Positions 40,468 to 48,338 of a stretch of DNA of 64,000 bases are shown here, piece by piece. Under the pieces are notes generated by a model. That model saw only the letters and a program-made list of their open reading frames with translations, was not told the origin of the DNA and searched no databases. This DNA comes from a virus: positions 1 to 64,000 of IMG/VR virus record IMGVR_UViG_3300024348_000017, one strand, 5' to 3'. The number at the start of each line of letters is the position of its first letter. Within the stretch, counting starts at the first letter, position 1. Made by a program: the position numbers and the translations under genes.

Positions 40468-41042
40468 TTTAGATATTTTGATTTGAGTATCTTAGTATAG
40501 TAATCTGTTGTTACTGGTTCTTCATCATGTTTATGTGAAGTCCATGTTTGTGGAGCTTCCTTTATACATTGCTCTATTCGCTCACGCTTTGATTTTGTTT
40601 TATCTGTTGCATATTCATAGTATAACCATGGTTCCCAATAGTGAGAATGATGTTCGCTATATACTGTTAATGCTATTTGATATCCGAAAAATACAAATGT
40701 AAATACTGGATTCCATTCGTGTCTAAAGTCATTAGGTGTCCATTTTGTTTTCCATCCTAAACTACACCAATCGAATCCAACTTTAATTGGTACTGCTTTA
40801 GTATAGTTTTTATACATATCGTATAACTTACTATCTATATGTTGTACATAGTTTTTATTGGTTTTATGCTTTTCCATTGCTTTTTGAATATCCTCTTCTG
40901 TATATTTAACCCATTTTCTAGGGAAGAAGTATGGAGTGCCTATTGCTAATTTACCAGCATAGAATCCAATTTTAAATGGTTTAAAGGGACTCCATAGTGC
41001 TTTAATCCATCTAAAGCGTTGTATTGTGTATTTTATACTCAT
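40464..41042 (-). CDS. Conserved phage hypothetical protein, Trp/Tyr-rich
   Basis: 192 residues. A basic N-terminus (IKYTIQRFRWIKALWSPFKPF), then a block LGWKTKWTPNDFRHEWNPVF followed by FFGYQIALTVYSEHHSHYWEPWLYY. This arrangement (GWKTKW...R-E-W-x-P...WE..LYY) is one I have seen in phage proteins of unknown function. No catalytic motif is apparent. Confidence 0.55.
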   Translation of the reverse strand: MSIKYTIQRFRWIKALWSPFKPFKIGFYAGKLAIGTPYFFPRKWVKYTEEDIQKAMEKHKTNKNYVQHIDSKLYDMYKNYTKAVPIKVGFDWCSLGWKTKWTPNDFRHEWNPVFTFVFFGYQIALTVYSEHHSHYWEPWLYYEYATDKTKSKRERIEQCIKEAPQTWTSHKHDEEPVTTDYYTKILKSKYLK

Positions 41043-41045
41043 AAT

Positions 41046-41246
41046 CTAATTTATATATTCAATTAATAATTCCTTAGCACCCACAACGTATTGTAATGCT
41101 CCTAATTTACATTCATTATTAAACGGCTTACCGTTTTTAATTTCCATTGACCATTGTGGTTGACCTCCATTCGCTAATCCAGTGAAGAATCCATCCTCAC
41201 TGAATATAACGAATTCGGGTAATTTATTTTGTTTGGGCTTTTTCAT
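41046..41246 (-). CDS. 66-residue hypothetical protein
   Basis: Small beta-type protein (PEFVIFSEDGFFTGLANGGQPQWSMEIKNGKPF). Overlaps the metallophosphatase end by 23 bases. No family recognised. Confidence 0.55.
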   Translation of the reverse strand: MKKPKQNKLPEFVIFSEDGFFTGLANGGQPQWSMEIKNGKPFNNECKLGALQYVVGAKELLIEYIN

Positions 41247-41985
41247 TCTCTAATTTGCCCAAAGATACGACTCCATCGTTGACAATCAAATATTCTCTTG
41301 GCATTGTATCAATGAAATAGTAACGACCACCTGTAGCTTTACCCTCAATATCGATTTGTTTTTTGGTTGTATGGCCTACTACTTGTCTAATTTTAGTACG
41401 TAATGTATCGTAATTGGCTTCCATTAATGATTTAGGACGGATCCAAATAGGACCTTGGAATGTTTCATCTCCAAACCCATAAGCACCATATACTTGATCT
41501 CCAACTTGTCTATATGAACGATAACCGACTTTAGTTGGTTGATAATTAAATAAATCATTCAGATACATAGCTATATTCTCTACATCCCACATTGTAATCA
41601 TATCATCTAACCATACACTACTTACACCAGCGTGTGTAACTAATATATCATCAAATTGATAGGCCATTTGTAAATGGTCTCTATTAGTACTGATGAGATA
41701 TTGAATGGTTGGCGCCATTCTAGATTGATAACCTGAAGTATTACTATCTCCAATTTCAGGAAAATAATGATAATCGTGATTACCAACTAATAACACTACT
41801 ACTTTATCAGTTGTAGTTTTAAACTCAATAATGTCTTGAAAATTTTGGCATTGTATTAATCCAGGAACTGTAAATGAATCGAAATAATCACCTACAAATA
41901 CAAATCTGTCGGCGTCTTGTTCTTGTTGAACTACTTGCTTCCATGTATTGTGACCATGAATATCTCCTATAATAACTGTTTTCAT
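41224..41985 (-). CDS. Calcineurin-like metallophosphoesterase
   Basis: 253 residues. All family motifs are visible in order: GDIHGH (Asp8, His10), GDYFDS (Asp33), GNHDYHY near 68, VTHAGV near 116 and GHT near 208. These bind two metals and hydrolyse phosphoesters. Phage relatives range from protein phosphatases to nucleotidases, and the substrate cannot be read here. GTTATG context. Confidence 0.85.
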   Translation of the reverse strand: MKTVIIGDIHGHNTWKQVVQQEQDADRFVFVGDYFDSFTVPGLIQCQNFQDIIEFKTTTDKVVVLLVGNHDYHYFPEIGDSNTSGYQSRMAPTIQYLISTNRDHLQMAYQFDDILVTHAGVSSVWLDDMITMWDVENIAMYLNDLFNYQPTKVGYRSYRQVGDQVYGAYGFGDETFQGPIWIRPKSLMEANYDTLRTKIRQVVGHTTKKQIDIEGKATGGRYYFIDTMPREYLIVNDGVVSLGKLENEKAQTK

Positions 41986-41988
41986 AAC

Positions 41989-42219
41989 TTATAATATTAT
42001 ACCTTTAACTATTATGTGTTTTGATTTGTCAGGCACATAATAAGCAGTGTCCGCCTCTTCATGTTTACCATAATACCATTCTTTATGTACATCTAAAGCT
42101 ATTTCCATAACGGGGCCTATTGGACCAGCATCATTGTAACCACCTTCGTAGCCACTAACAAATACATGTAAATCGGGATCGAGCGTTTGTAATTGCTCTA
42201 TTAATTCTTTAACTGTCAT
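41989..42219 (-). CDS. Small conserved phage protein
   Basis: 76 residues. MTVKELIEQLQTLDPDLHVFVSGYEGGYND is a pattern repeated in many short phage and prophage proteins (a helix, then V-x-V-x-G-YEGGYND). Function unknown. Start six bases after a TAAATTTA promoter core with GGCA 11 bases upstream. Confidence 0.6.
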   Translation of the reverse strand: MTVKELIEQLQTLDPDLHVFVSGYEGGYNDAGPIGPVMEIALDVHKEWYYGKHEEADTAYYVPDKSKHIIVKGIIL

Positions 42220-42225
42220 AACCTA

Positions 42226-42246
42226 AATTTACGTAATTATTTTGCC
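42226..42246 (-). promoter_or_regulatory. Accessory-type promoter GGCA-N11-TAAATT
   Basis: GGCA at 42243-42246, 11 bases, TAAATTTAGG; very close to the ATG at 42219. Confidence 0.5.
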
Positions 42247-42247
42247 A

Positions 42248-42481
42248 TTACCAAAATTTATACCATGGTTTTTCTACCTTAGTTTGTGGTTTTAATCGTG
42301 GTGTTATTTTAAGAGTACGATTTAATAATGCATTAGCATGCTTCTGGATTATTGATTTGTCTTCATCTGGTAAACCGCTAACGTTTATATGGATTTGTAC
42401 TAATGAGCTAGTGGAACCAGCCTCTAACGTTGTTGTAATAACGTAATATTCTTTATTTTTGATATAAACTGTACGTACCAT
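42248..42481 (-). CDS. 77-residue hypothetical protein
   Basis: Beta-type first half (RTVYIKNKEYYVITTTLEAG), helical second half; ends KVEKPWYKFW, similar to the aromatic tail of the protein at 36770. Late-type motif four bases upstream. No family recognised. Confidence 0.55.
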   Translation of the reverse strand: MVRTVYIKNKEYYVITTTLEAGSTSSLVQIHINVSGLPDEDKSIIQKHANALLNRTLKITPRLKPQTKVEKPWYKFW

Positions 42482-42485
42482 AGAT

Positions 42486-42493
42486 ATAAATAT
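42486..42493 (-). promoter_or_regulatory. Late-type motif ATATTTAT
   Basis: Four bases before the ATG at 42481. Confidence 0.4.
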
Positions 42494-42506
42494 CTACAGT
42501 TCAAAC

Positions 42507-42767
42507 TTATTCAGTTTCGTGGTTCATATAATTTACAAACTCAAGAGCTGCTTTAGGATTTACCTCCTGTAAATGATCTAAAGTCAATTCGTATCTACCT
42601 AATTGGACATGTTTGATAAATGCTTCATCATATAGACTATCTGATGTTGATTGTAATGTTTTAACTTCAACCTTAAATTGGTTGATTCTTTCATTTTGAA
42701 AGTAAATTGTCGTTAACAGAGCTATCAATGTACCTGCTGTTAGTAATGGGTTAATGTATTTTTTCAT
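42507..42767 (-). CDS. Membrane-anchored helical protein
   Basis: 86 residues. N-terminal hydrophobic helix (INPLLTAGTLIALLTTIYF) then a coiled coil (ERINQFKVEVKTLQSTSDSLYDE). This shape resembles Rz/i-spanin-type proteins, but no outer-membrane partner is apparent nearby. Overlaps the upstream 51-residue gene by four bases. Confidence 0.5.
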   Translation of the reverse strand: MKKYINPLLTAGTLIALLTTIYFQNERINQFKVEVKTLQSTSDSLYDEAFIKHVQLGRYELTLDHLQEVNPKAALEFVNYMNHETE

Positions 42768-42919
42768 GTTATACTGTTTTTATCTTCTTCATCAAATAAG
42801 TCTTCACCTTTATAATCAGGATGATTTTCCTTCATATAGTCAATTCCACGTACCCAAAATGTGGCTACGATTGCTGCTAATACAGCACTACATCCTATAC
42901 CAATTGCTAATCCCACCAT
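42764..42919 (-). CDS. 51-residue membrane protein
   Basis: Starts at 42919 (MVGLAIGIGCSAVLAAIVATF). One hydrophobic helix, then an acidic tail (KENHPDYKGEDLFDEEDK). Its start overlaps the upstream gene stop and its TGA overlaps the next ATG. No family recognised. Confidence 0.55.
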   Translation of the reverse strand: MVGLAIGIGCSAVLAAIVATFWVRGIDYMKENHPDYKGEDLFDEEDKNSIT

Positions 42920-43425
42920 TTTTCAATATTTTCTTCTAATATGTTAAATAATAATCGTCTTGCTCTTAAATGATTTATATGAGCTATGTTTATAGCTATT
43001 CCTGCTTTAGTTTTCTTCTTAAATGGAGGTTTCTTCATTGCTTTAACAGCAATCCAAATACGAGGATACTTAATAAAGTAATCATCAAAATGTTCATTTA
43101 ATTCCTTTAAATCCCATTCATAACTACCTGGATGTGATTCGCTTGGTGTAAATACAGATTCTGTTTGATGATAATCATTATATTCATGTAAATAATATTC
43201 TGTTTGTAATTTATCAATTAGACGAGTACATAGCATCATTATTTCAGCATCGCGTTTAGCACTAACGTGTCTGTCTTTAGTACCAATATATTTTGCTTGA
43301 TTCTTTAATTTGAATTTAAGTATCTCCCAAATATAATGATCATCCCAATCCTGGTCCTTCCATATAATGGGTAACCAACGATATAAATTGTATATGCGTT
43401 TAAAGAATTGTTTTACCTTGTACAT
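42907..43425 (-). CDS. 172-residue hypothetical protein
   Basis: Basic-aromatic N-terminus (KVKQFFKRIYNLYRWLPIIWKDQDWDDHY), then helices with many charged residues (ILKFKLKNQAKYI, RDAEIMMLCTRLIDKLQTEYYLHEYNDY). The pattern is seen in other phage hypotheticals. GTTATG context. Confidence 0.55.
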   Translation of the reverse strand: MYKVKQFFKRIYNLYRWLPIIWKDQDWDDHYIWEILKFKLKNQAKYIGTKDRHVSAKRDAEIMMLCTRLIDKLQTEYYLHEYNDYHQTESVFTPSESHPGSYEWDLKELNEHFDDYFIKYPRIWIAVKAMKKPPFKKKTKAGIAINIAHINHLRARRLLFNILEENIEKWWD

Positions 43426-43439
43426 AACATGAATTTAAA

Positions 43440-43472
43440 ACAGAAATTTGGCCCTACCAAACAGGTAGAGCC
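43440..43472 (-). terminator. Rho-independent terminator
   Basis: GGCTCTACC/GGTAGGGCC stem (9 bp, 5-base loop) followed by AAATTTCTGTTTT, after the small lipoprotein gene. Confidence 0.7.
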
Positions 43473-43480
43473 ATAATCAC

Positions 43481-43642
43481 TTACTTAGTTACAGTTGTAT
43501 CAACTACTGCTGTAGTTGTATCAGATGTTACTACTGTTGAATCTACTGCTACGGCAGTTGAATCTGTTGTTGATACTTCAGTTGAAGCACCACCACATGC
43601 TACCAATGTAGCGATTGCGAAAATTGCAATTACTTTTCTCAT
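43481..43642 (-). CDS. 53-residue Thr-rich lipoprotein
   Basis: Starts at 43642: MRKVIAIFAIATLVAC with lipobox Cys16. The mature part is Thr/Val/Asp-rich (STTDSTAVAVDSTVVTSDTTTAVV), a flexible low-complexity tail. It has an own accessory-type promoter (N11) and a terminator, so it is a monocistronic unit. Its function is unknown; a similar export theme runs through the neighbouring island. Confidence 0.65.
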   Translation of the reverse strand: MRKVIAIFAIATLVACGGASTEVSTTDSTAVAVDSTVVTSDTTTAVVDTTVTK

Positions 43643-43669
43643 AGTGTAATTTTTGTTTTATTATAATTA

Positions 43670-43690
43670 AATATACAACCGAATTTTGCC
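43670..43690 (-). promoter_or_regulatory. Accessory-type promoter GGCA-N11-TATATT
   Basis: GGCA at 43687-43690, 11 bases, TATATTTAA, with TTTG 20 bases before the core. Drives the small lipoprotein. Confidence 0.65.
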
Positions 43691-43700
43691 CAAACCAAAT

Positions 43701-45110
43701 TTATAATTGAAGTCTTGAACCAATCATAAAGAAACTAAGTATGGGTGTACCGGGCACGGTTGATATGCTGGCTTTGTAATCGATGTTAAATCCAAATCTT
43801 TTACTCAATTTAAAACTATATCCTGTGCCTACCAAACCCATTACATTATAGTTCCAAGAGCTTCCCGATTTGCTGTTGTAAGCGTAGGGCGAGGCCATCA
43901 GGAAGACTCCTGGAGATAAGGTTGATTTTAGACTTATTTGGTATGGTTTAGTCCAGAATGCTGTTGTTGACGACATCATTGAATATGAGTAACCATCTAC
44001 TTCTTTTAATTTAATGTTAATAACTGATAAGTTGTAACCATACGTACCTAATTTTGGATGTGGTATAATATGAGTATAACCACCGAAAGTCATATGGGTA
44101 CCTGCAACGTAAGCGACGGTATATGAGTAAGCATCTATTGATTTGAGTGCTCCGTTCTTAAAATTCATATCGCTTTTATTCGCAGATAAAGCGAATGATT
44201 TTAAATCAGCCCATATCATACTCGATACGCCCCAACTCGATTCACCTGTAGCGGATGCTTGAGACATACTCAATGATATGACTGGTGTGAACCCACCTGT
44301 AGCGTTTTGACCTACTGTTAAGTCAGAACCTATCATTATGGGATTCATTACTGCTTTTTTCTTTTCTTCCTTTTTATCTGATTTCTTTTCTTCTTTCTTT
44401 TCCTCTTTTTTCTCTTCTGATTTACTTTCTTCTTTCTTTTCTTCTTTAGTTTCTGATTTACTTTCTTCCTTTGATTCGGTTTTTGATTCGCTCTTACTTT
44501 CGGTTTTGGTTTCGGTTTTGGTTTCGCTGCTTGAACTGCTTCCTCCGCTGCTGCTCTCCGAGCTTGAGCCTGATGATGAGGAAGATCCAGATGAAGATGA
44601 AGATTGGGATGAAGATGATGATGATTGGGAAGATGATGACTGGGATGATGTACCACTCGATGCTGCGGCTCCTGAACCTGCTGAAGACGCTCCTGCTGAA
44701 GCGGCTCCGCTTGCTGCTCCTGAAGCCGCTCCTGAAGCGGCTCCACTTGCTGCACTTGATGCTGCTGATGAAGCTGCGGATGCTGCTGCTGAGGCTGCTG
44801 CTTGTGATACTGCCTGAGTCACCGTCTGTGTTACCACGGGGGTTGATACGGGACATGCTAATGTATTGTAGGATGCATACGTTGCTTGAAGCCAAGCTTG
44901 TAATTCTCCATTTGTTACTTGCGCTGATGTAAATGTTTTGATTTGTCCATAGAAGGAAACGACAGCGTTTCCATTAACCATTGTAGTTGTAGCTACTTTA
45001 GTTTGACCAGTGCATTTGTCAATAAAGGTTTGAGTATAGACTTGTCCGTTCGCTGTTTTAGCGAATAAACATATAACGATTAATATTAAACTTATTAACC
45101 ATTTCTTCAT
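43701..45110 (-). CDS. Exported protein: low-complexity Ala/Ser and Lys/Glu/Ser region plus beta-barrel-like C-terminus
   Basis: 469 residues. Signal peptide (MKKWLISLILIVICLFAKTANGQ). Residues 24-95 are a small domain. About 95-170 are Ala/Ser/Gly repeats, then Ser runs, then a long alternating Lys/Glu/Ser segment to about 250. The C-terminal 200 residues alternate hydrophobic and aromatic residues, end in SFFMIGSRLQL and resemble an outer-membrane barrel, like the protein at 49059. The linker could span the periplasm or extend from the surface. Last gene of the export island. Confidence 0.65.
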   Translation of the reverse strand: MKKWLISLILIVICLFAKTANGQVYTQTFIDKCTGQTKVATTTMVNGNAVVSFYGQIKTFTSAQVTNGELQAWLQATYASYNTLACPVSTPVVTQTVTQAVSQAAASAAASAASSAASSAASGAASGAASGAASGAASAGASSAGSGAAASSGTSSQSSSSQSSSSSSQSSSSSGSSSSSGSSSESSSGGSSSSSETKTETKTESKSESKTESKEESKSETKEEKKEESKSEEKKEEKKEEKKSDKKEEKKKAVMNPIMIGSDLTVGQNATGGFTPVISLSMSQASATGESSWGVSSMIWADLKSFALSANKSDMNFKNGALKSIDAYSYTVAYVAGTHMTFGGYTHIIPHPKLGTYGYNLSVINIKLKEVDGYSYSMMSSTTAFWTKPYQISLKSTLSPGVFLMASPYAYNSKSGSSWNYNVMGLVGTGYSFKLSKRFGFNIDYKASISTVPGTPILSFFMIGSRLQL

Positions 45111-45934
45111 TACTTATTATTCAATCCAATTGAAATTTGAGAATACTTCCTAATTGGGTCAGTATCTAATTTTAATGTGAACCATTTGAAATCTCTTATT
45201 AATCCGACTTTAAATGTAGTAAATGATGTGTTTGATTTTGGAAATGATATACCACCAATAGCATCTTTACCTTGCCATCTAATAATTTCATTGCCAAATC
45301 CTACCATACCGTGTATTCCAATTTTACCAATTCGTTTACCTCCACCAACATATAAAGTTGATTCTTTTTTCCAATCGTTTTTACTAAGTGGGAAATCAAC
45401 ATTATTGATTTGACCATATGGATAATAGCTATTTTGGTCTATTGCATAAGTCATTACATAATCCATAATGAAATATCCTTTCTTACCACCCACTACTCCC
45501 CAATAAGATATTTGTTTATTATTTGTATGTCCAAATCCAAAGGATGTATAAACTCGTTCTTTTCTAACAGTATCTCTTCTACCACTTTCGTATATGTGAA
45601 TTACACTTCTTTGTCTCCATCCTAAATCATCATACCAAATGTAAGGCATTGGTTGATACCATCCGTAGTTACCCCAATAATAACCAAACTGATTAGGGCC
45701 GTTCCAATTTTGAATACCACCCCTACCACGTGGTGGCAATGGTTGTGATTCTTGTGGTGGATTATTTCTCCAATTACTCACATTATTTTGTGGTAATGTA
45801 GGGGTTTGAACTCTTGACTGTGTTGCTTGAGACGTTTGTGCTGCTGGAGTACTTCCACCAGTTTGTCTCCAAGTTGATACTTGTGAAAAAGATATCATTG
45901 GAATAACCAACAATAAAACTAATAATTTTTTCAT
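45110..45934 (-). CDS. Exported barrel-like protein with disordered N-terminal region
   Basis: 274 residues. Signal peptide (MKKLLVLLLVIPMISFSQ), a Gln/Thr/Pro-rich disordered stretch up to about residue 75 and a Trp/Tyr-rich segment. It ends with strands (FTTFKVGLIRDFKWFTLKLDT...SQISIGLNNK), which fits an outer-membrane beta-barrel. It overlaps the next gene by one base. Three neighbours share leader type and topology. Confidence 0.6.
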   Translation of the reverse strand: MKKLLVLLLVIPMISFSQVSTWRQTGGSTPAAQTSQATQSRVQTPTLPQNNVSNWRNNPPQESQPLPPRGRGGIQNWNGPNQFGYYWGNYGWYQPMPYIWYDDLGWRQRSVIHIYESGRRDTVRKERVYTSFGFGHTNNKQISYWGVVGGKKGYFIMDYVMTYAIDQNSYYPYGQINNVDFPLSKNDWKKESTLYVGGGKRIGKIGIHGMVGFGNEIIRWQGKDAIGGISFPKSNTSFTTFKVGLIRDFKWFTLKLDTDPIRKYSQISIGLNNK

Positions 45935-45937
45935 AGT

Positions 45938-46654
45938 TTAGTTTTTAAATACACCCTTCTTAATCATACGAGGTAATATACGAGCACAAGCAATATCTAA
46001 TGCTTTTTTAGTCGCAATACTAACTGTAGACTGATTAAATTTAACTGGGTCTATTGTTGCGTCTGATAATATTGTTAATTCTCTTGTTGTTTTGGCTTCA
46101 CCTAAACCCGATGCTGCTATAATTTCTCCTGTTTCAGCATCTGTAAAGCGTACTTGCAACCCTAAACGTGTAACCATTGTATTTTTAACTCCGTTTGATA
46201 AGTTTACTTCTTCATCATCTGAAACTGACCAATCGTATACTTCAATTTCAACGAAGTAATGAGCTAATCTAATTTTACCTCTACCATCTAATTTATCTTG
46301 AGAAATCCCAGCGGCTGACGCTTGGAATTGTTTTACCATTCTATTTTTAATTTCTGTTTTATCTTCTGTAAACGTAAAGCGATTAAGATTTTCAAGATAT
46401 TCAAGCGTGATGTTAGCAACGCCAAGGCCCACTTTCTTTTCCTTGAGTTCAGGATACGACTCATAAAGATCATCTCCGATACCACATTTAAGAATTTGTA
46501 TTGGTATCGTTGGTCCTTCATAATTTAAAAATTGACTAATGTCTATTTTGGTTTCGAATGACGCTTTGAACTGTTCTGTCTTCGTGCTTCCTATAGTTTG
46601 AGCACCCACATTTATGGTCAATAACAGACCTAATAATATTAATAAACTTTTCAT
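45938..46654 (-). CDS. CsgG-like outer-membrane secretion protein
   Basis: 238 residues. A cleavable leader (MKSLLILLGLLLTINVGAQ) is present but no lipobox Cys. The mature part has the CsgG layout: a strand (VGLGVANITLEYL), then RFTFTEDKTEIKNRMVKQFQASAAG, a pattern like 'L-x-x-x-x-RF-x-V-x-ER...Q', then IRLAHYFVEIEVYDW and a barrel-like strand pair (TRLGLQVRFTDAETGEIIAASGLGEA). CsgG forms the curli export channel. CsgG-like genes are known in some T4-like phages of other hosts. A channel or a lysis-related role is possible. Confidence 0.65.
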   Translation of the reverse strand: MKSLLILLGLLLTINVGAQTIGSTKTEQFKASFETKIDISQFLNYEGPTIPIQILKCGIGDDLYESYPELKEKKVGLGVANITLEYLENLNRFTFTEDKTEIKNRMVKQFQASAAGISQDKLDGRGKIRLAHYFVEIEVYDWSVSDDEEVNLSNGVKNTMVTRLGLQVRFTDAETGEIIAASGLGEAKTTRELTILSDATIDPVKFNQSTVSIATKKALDIACARILPRMIKKGVFKN

Positions 46655-46669
46655 ACATAAATTTAATTT

Positions 46670-46697
46670 AAAAAAGGGAACCGAAGTTCCCTTTAGT
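46670..46697 (-). terminator. Rho-independent terminator with UUCG loop
   Basis: AAAGGGAAC-TTCG-GTTCCCTTT (9 bp) followed by T residues, between the holin-like gene and the CsgG-like gene. It splits the island and may lower expression of the last three genes. Confidence 0.8.
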
Positions 46698-46701
46698 TTT
46701 T

Positions 46702-46941
46702 TTAATCTTCTTTTTTCTTAGAGCTAAACTTATCGAATGTATCAGCACCCATCCCAATACCAGTAATAATCATTACTGCATTTACTAATTCAGCTGATGG
46801 GGCGAAGTCTGCATGTGAAAATGAATTTAACATCATTGTAATACATAAGAACATTGCACCCACAAACGCTATAACTGGTTTTACTGAAATAGCGCCTCTT
46901 TCATCTTTAAATAAATCAATCACCCATTCTTTGAAATTCAT
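46702..46941 (-). CDS. Holin-like two-helix membrane protein
   Basis: 79 residues. Amphipathic start (NFKEWVIDLFKDERGAIS), helix 1 (VKPVIAFVGAMFLCITMML), loop, helix 2 (ELVNAVMIITGIGMGADTF), charged C-terminus (DKFSSKKKED). Length, two helices and charged tail fit small phage holins. It sits in the export island, ends at a UUCG terminator, and is far from the GH19 lysin gene. Holin activity is inferred, not shown. Confidence 0.5.
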   Translation of the reverse strand: MNFKEWVIDLFKDERGAISVKPVIAFVGAMFLCITMMLNSFSHADFAPSAELVNAVMIITGIGMGADTFDKFSSKKKED

Positions 46942-46962
46942 ACTTTTAATTTTTAATTGTTA

Positions 46963-47571
46963 CTAATGAGAGTCATCGTGGAAGTCTTTTAATAGACCGC
47001 AATTTTGACACTCTAATTCACCATCGTTATCGGCATCACCCCAAACATGTTTACATTGTCTGTGTTCGTGGTGTTCGAATTCTAATTTTTCCATCTCTTG
47101 CTCATGTTCTTGAGCATCTTTAGCTATATCTTGATCATGTTCTTGTTGATCTTTTTTCAACTCAAACTTTTGTTTGTTCTCAGTTACGGCTAAATCTCTT
47201 GCTGCTGCAGCACCTTGAACGAATGCATCTGGGATTAATGGAGTAAATGGTCTGTTACTTTCTTTTATGTCATTAACACTACCTAATGCTACACCATCTT
47301 CCTCATCCATCTTTTGTACTAACATTTTATCCTTATCAGTGTCACTAAACCAATAGTCTATGATTTTACCATAGCTACCAATAAAGGCACCTAATAACAA
47401 TAATAATAATTCTTTCCACTCTCCTTCTATTGATGATTTACTTAATATAGCGAAGAACATTCCTCCTATAATAAATAAAAATCCACCTAATACCATAGCG
47501 GTAATATACCATCTACGGCTCATCATTTTAATTAATAAATCTTTAAATCCTGTTGGAGTTTGATCTGCCAT
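46963..47571 (-). CDS. Membrane protein with long helix and C-terminal metal/Ca-type motif
   Basis: 202 residues. Two hydrophobic helices near 20-45 and 50-72 (ITAMVLGGFLFIIGGMFFAIL, LLLLLLGAFIGSYGKII), then a long charged helix rich in Glu/Lys/Gln/His. The C-terminus (CKHVWGDADNDGELECQNCGLL) combines a Cys-x-His...Cys-x2-Cys zinc-ribbon pattern with D-A-D-N-D-G-x-L, an EF-hand-like loop. Probably anchored in the inner membrane with a cytoplasmic or periplasmic reach. Confidence 0.55.
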   Translation of the reverse strand: MADQTPTGFKDLLIKMMSRRWYITAMVLGGFLFIIGGMFFAILSKSSIEGEWKELLLLLLGAFIGSYGKIIDYWFSDTDKDKMLVQKMDEEDGVALGSVNDIKESNRPFTPLIPDAFVQGAAAARDLAVTENKQKFELKKDQQEHDQDIAKDAQEHEQEMEKLEFEHHEHRQCKHVWGDADNDGELECQNCGLLKDFHDDSH

Positions 47572-47647
47572 TTTTATATGCTTTATACGATAATAAACTA
47601 ATTAATATAATAAAGAACACTACTGTTCCTATCTTATATCCTACCAT
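47543..47647 (-). CDS. Possible 34-residue membrane peptide
   Basis: Starts at 47647, overlapping the stop of the upstream gene, and runs 29 bases into the next. MVGYKIGTVVFFIILISLLSYKAYK is one hydrophobic helix with a basic end. Only coupling by overlap and composition support it. Confidence 0.35.
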   Translation of the reverse strand: MVGYKIGTVVFFIILISLLSYKAYKNGRSNSNRI

Positions 47648-47946
47648 TGTGCTGGTTTTTCTTTAAACTCATCACCGTCTTTTTTCTTAACTGGAGCTGC
47701 TGGTTTTGTTTCTGCTGTTTTTTCTTTAATGATTACGGTTTTACCACCTGCTGCTTGAGACTGTTGGTTGCTGTTAGTAATATTAATTACTGGGGCTGCT
47801 TGTTGTACTGGAGCTGCTTCATCACCACCACCTGTTAATTTATTTGTAATAAATCCACCTACACCTAGTGTAACTGTACTTACTAAACCGATGATAATGT
47901 TTTTAAATGATTTACCAGTTGATTCTTGTTCTACTTCTTCTGCCAT
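47641..47946 (-). CDS. Small protein with one hydrophobic segment
   Basis: 101 residues. Residues about 14-36 (FKNIIIGLVSTVTLGVGGFI) are hydrophobic; the rest is disordered and Ala/Pro/Gln/Lys-rich. It lies within the export island. No family recognised; a membrane anchor with a flexible tail is likely. Confidence 0.55.
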   Translation of the reverse strand: MAEEVEQESTGKSFKNIIIGLVSTVTLGVGGFITNKLTGGGDEAAPVQQAAPVINITNSNQQSQAAGGKTVIIKEKTAETKPAAPVKKKDGDEFKEKPAQW

Positions 47947-48006
47947 TTTTATTTTTTTTTATATTTTTTTAATTTATTTTAAACTCAATAAAACTACCCA
48001 AACCAA

Positions 48007-48327
48007 TCACCAAATTGGGAGATTGACAAACCAATCACCAAATTTAGTTAAAAAACTACGATTATCAGTTTCATCATTTAAGTTTTGTTTACAAACATCA
48101 CAACCACATTTTTCTCTTACCTGTTTCCAATTAATATCTGCTAAAACCTCATACCATATATGATTTTTATCAGGGTGTTGATGAATGAATTTTATTGCTG
48201 CTGGTGTGAGTGCGTGTGTATCACATGCTGAACCAGGTCCGTCTCCACCAAATCCATAATATCTTACATAATTTTCACCACAATCTGAGCAGTTATATAC
48301 TATATCGTCTCCGTTTTTCTTTGCCAT
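48007..48327 (-). CDS. Cys-rich zinc-ribbon-like protein
   Basis: 106 residues. YNCSDCGENYV at 12-22 (Cys-x2-Cys), then Cys/His near 35-38 and CGCDVC near 74-79, enough for one or two zinc sites. No signal peptide, which is odd within the export island. Nucleic-acid or protein binding is possible. Confidence 0.55.
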   Translation of the reverse strand: MAKKNGDDIVYNCSDCGENYVRYYGFGGDGPGSACDTHALTPAAIKFIHQHPDKNHIWYEVLADINWKQVREKCGCDVCKQNLNDETDNRSFLTKFGDWFVNLPIW

Positions 48328-48338
48328 AATTTTTGCTT

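Noticed and set aside
42507-42919. Rz/Rz1 spanin pair
   Set aside because: The 86-residue membrane-anchored coiled coil would fit an i-spanin, but the overlapping 51-residue gene has a membrane helix rather than a lipobox.
44338-44932. Long plus-strand frames in the low-complexity part of the 469-residue exported protein gene
   Set aside because: They are translations of the repeated Ala/Ser and Lys/Glu codons on the other strand or frame, with no start signals and extreme composition.
46702-46941. Firm naming of the two-helix protein as a holin
   Set aside because: Topology and size fit, but the endolysin is 32 kb away and no sequence signature is decisive, so it is reported only as holin-like.
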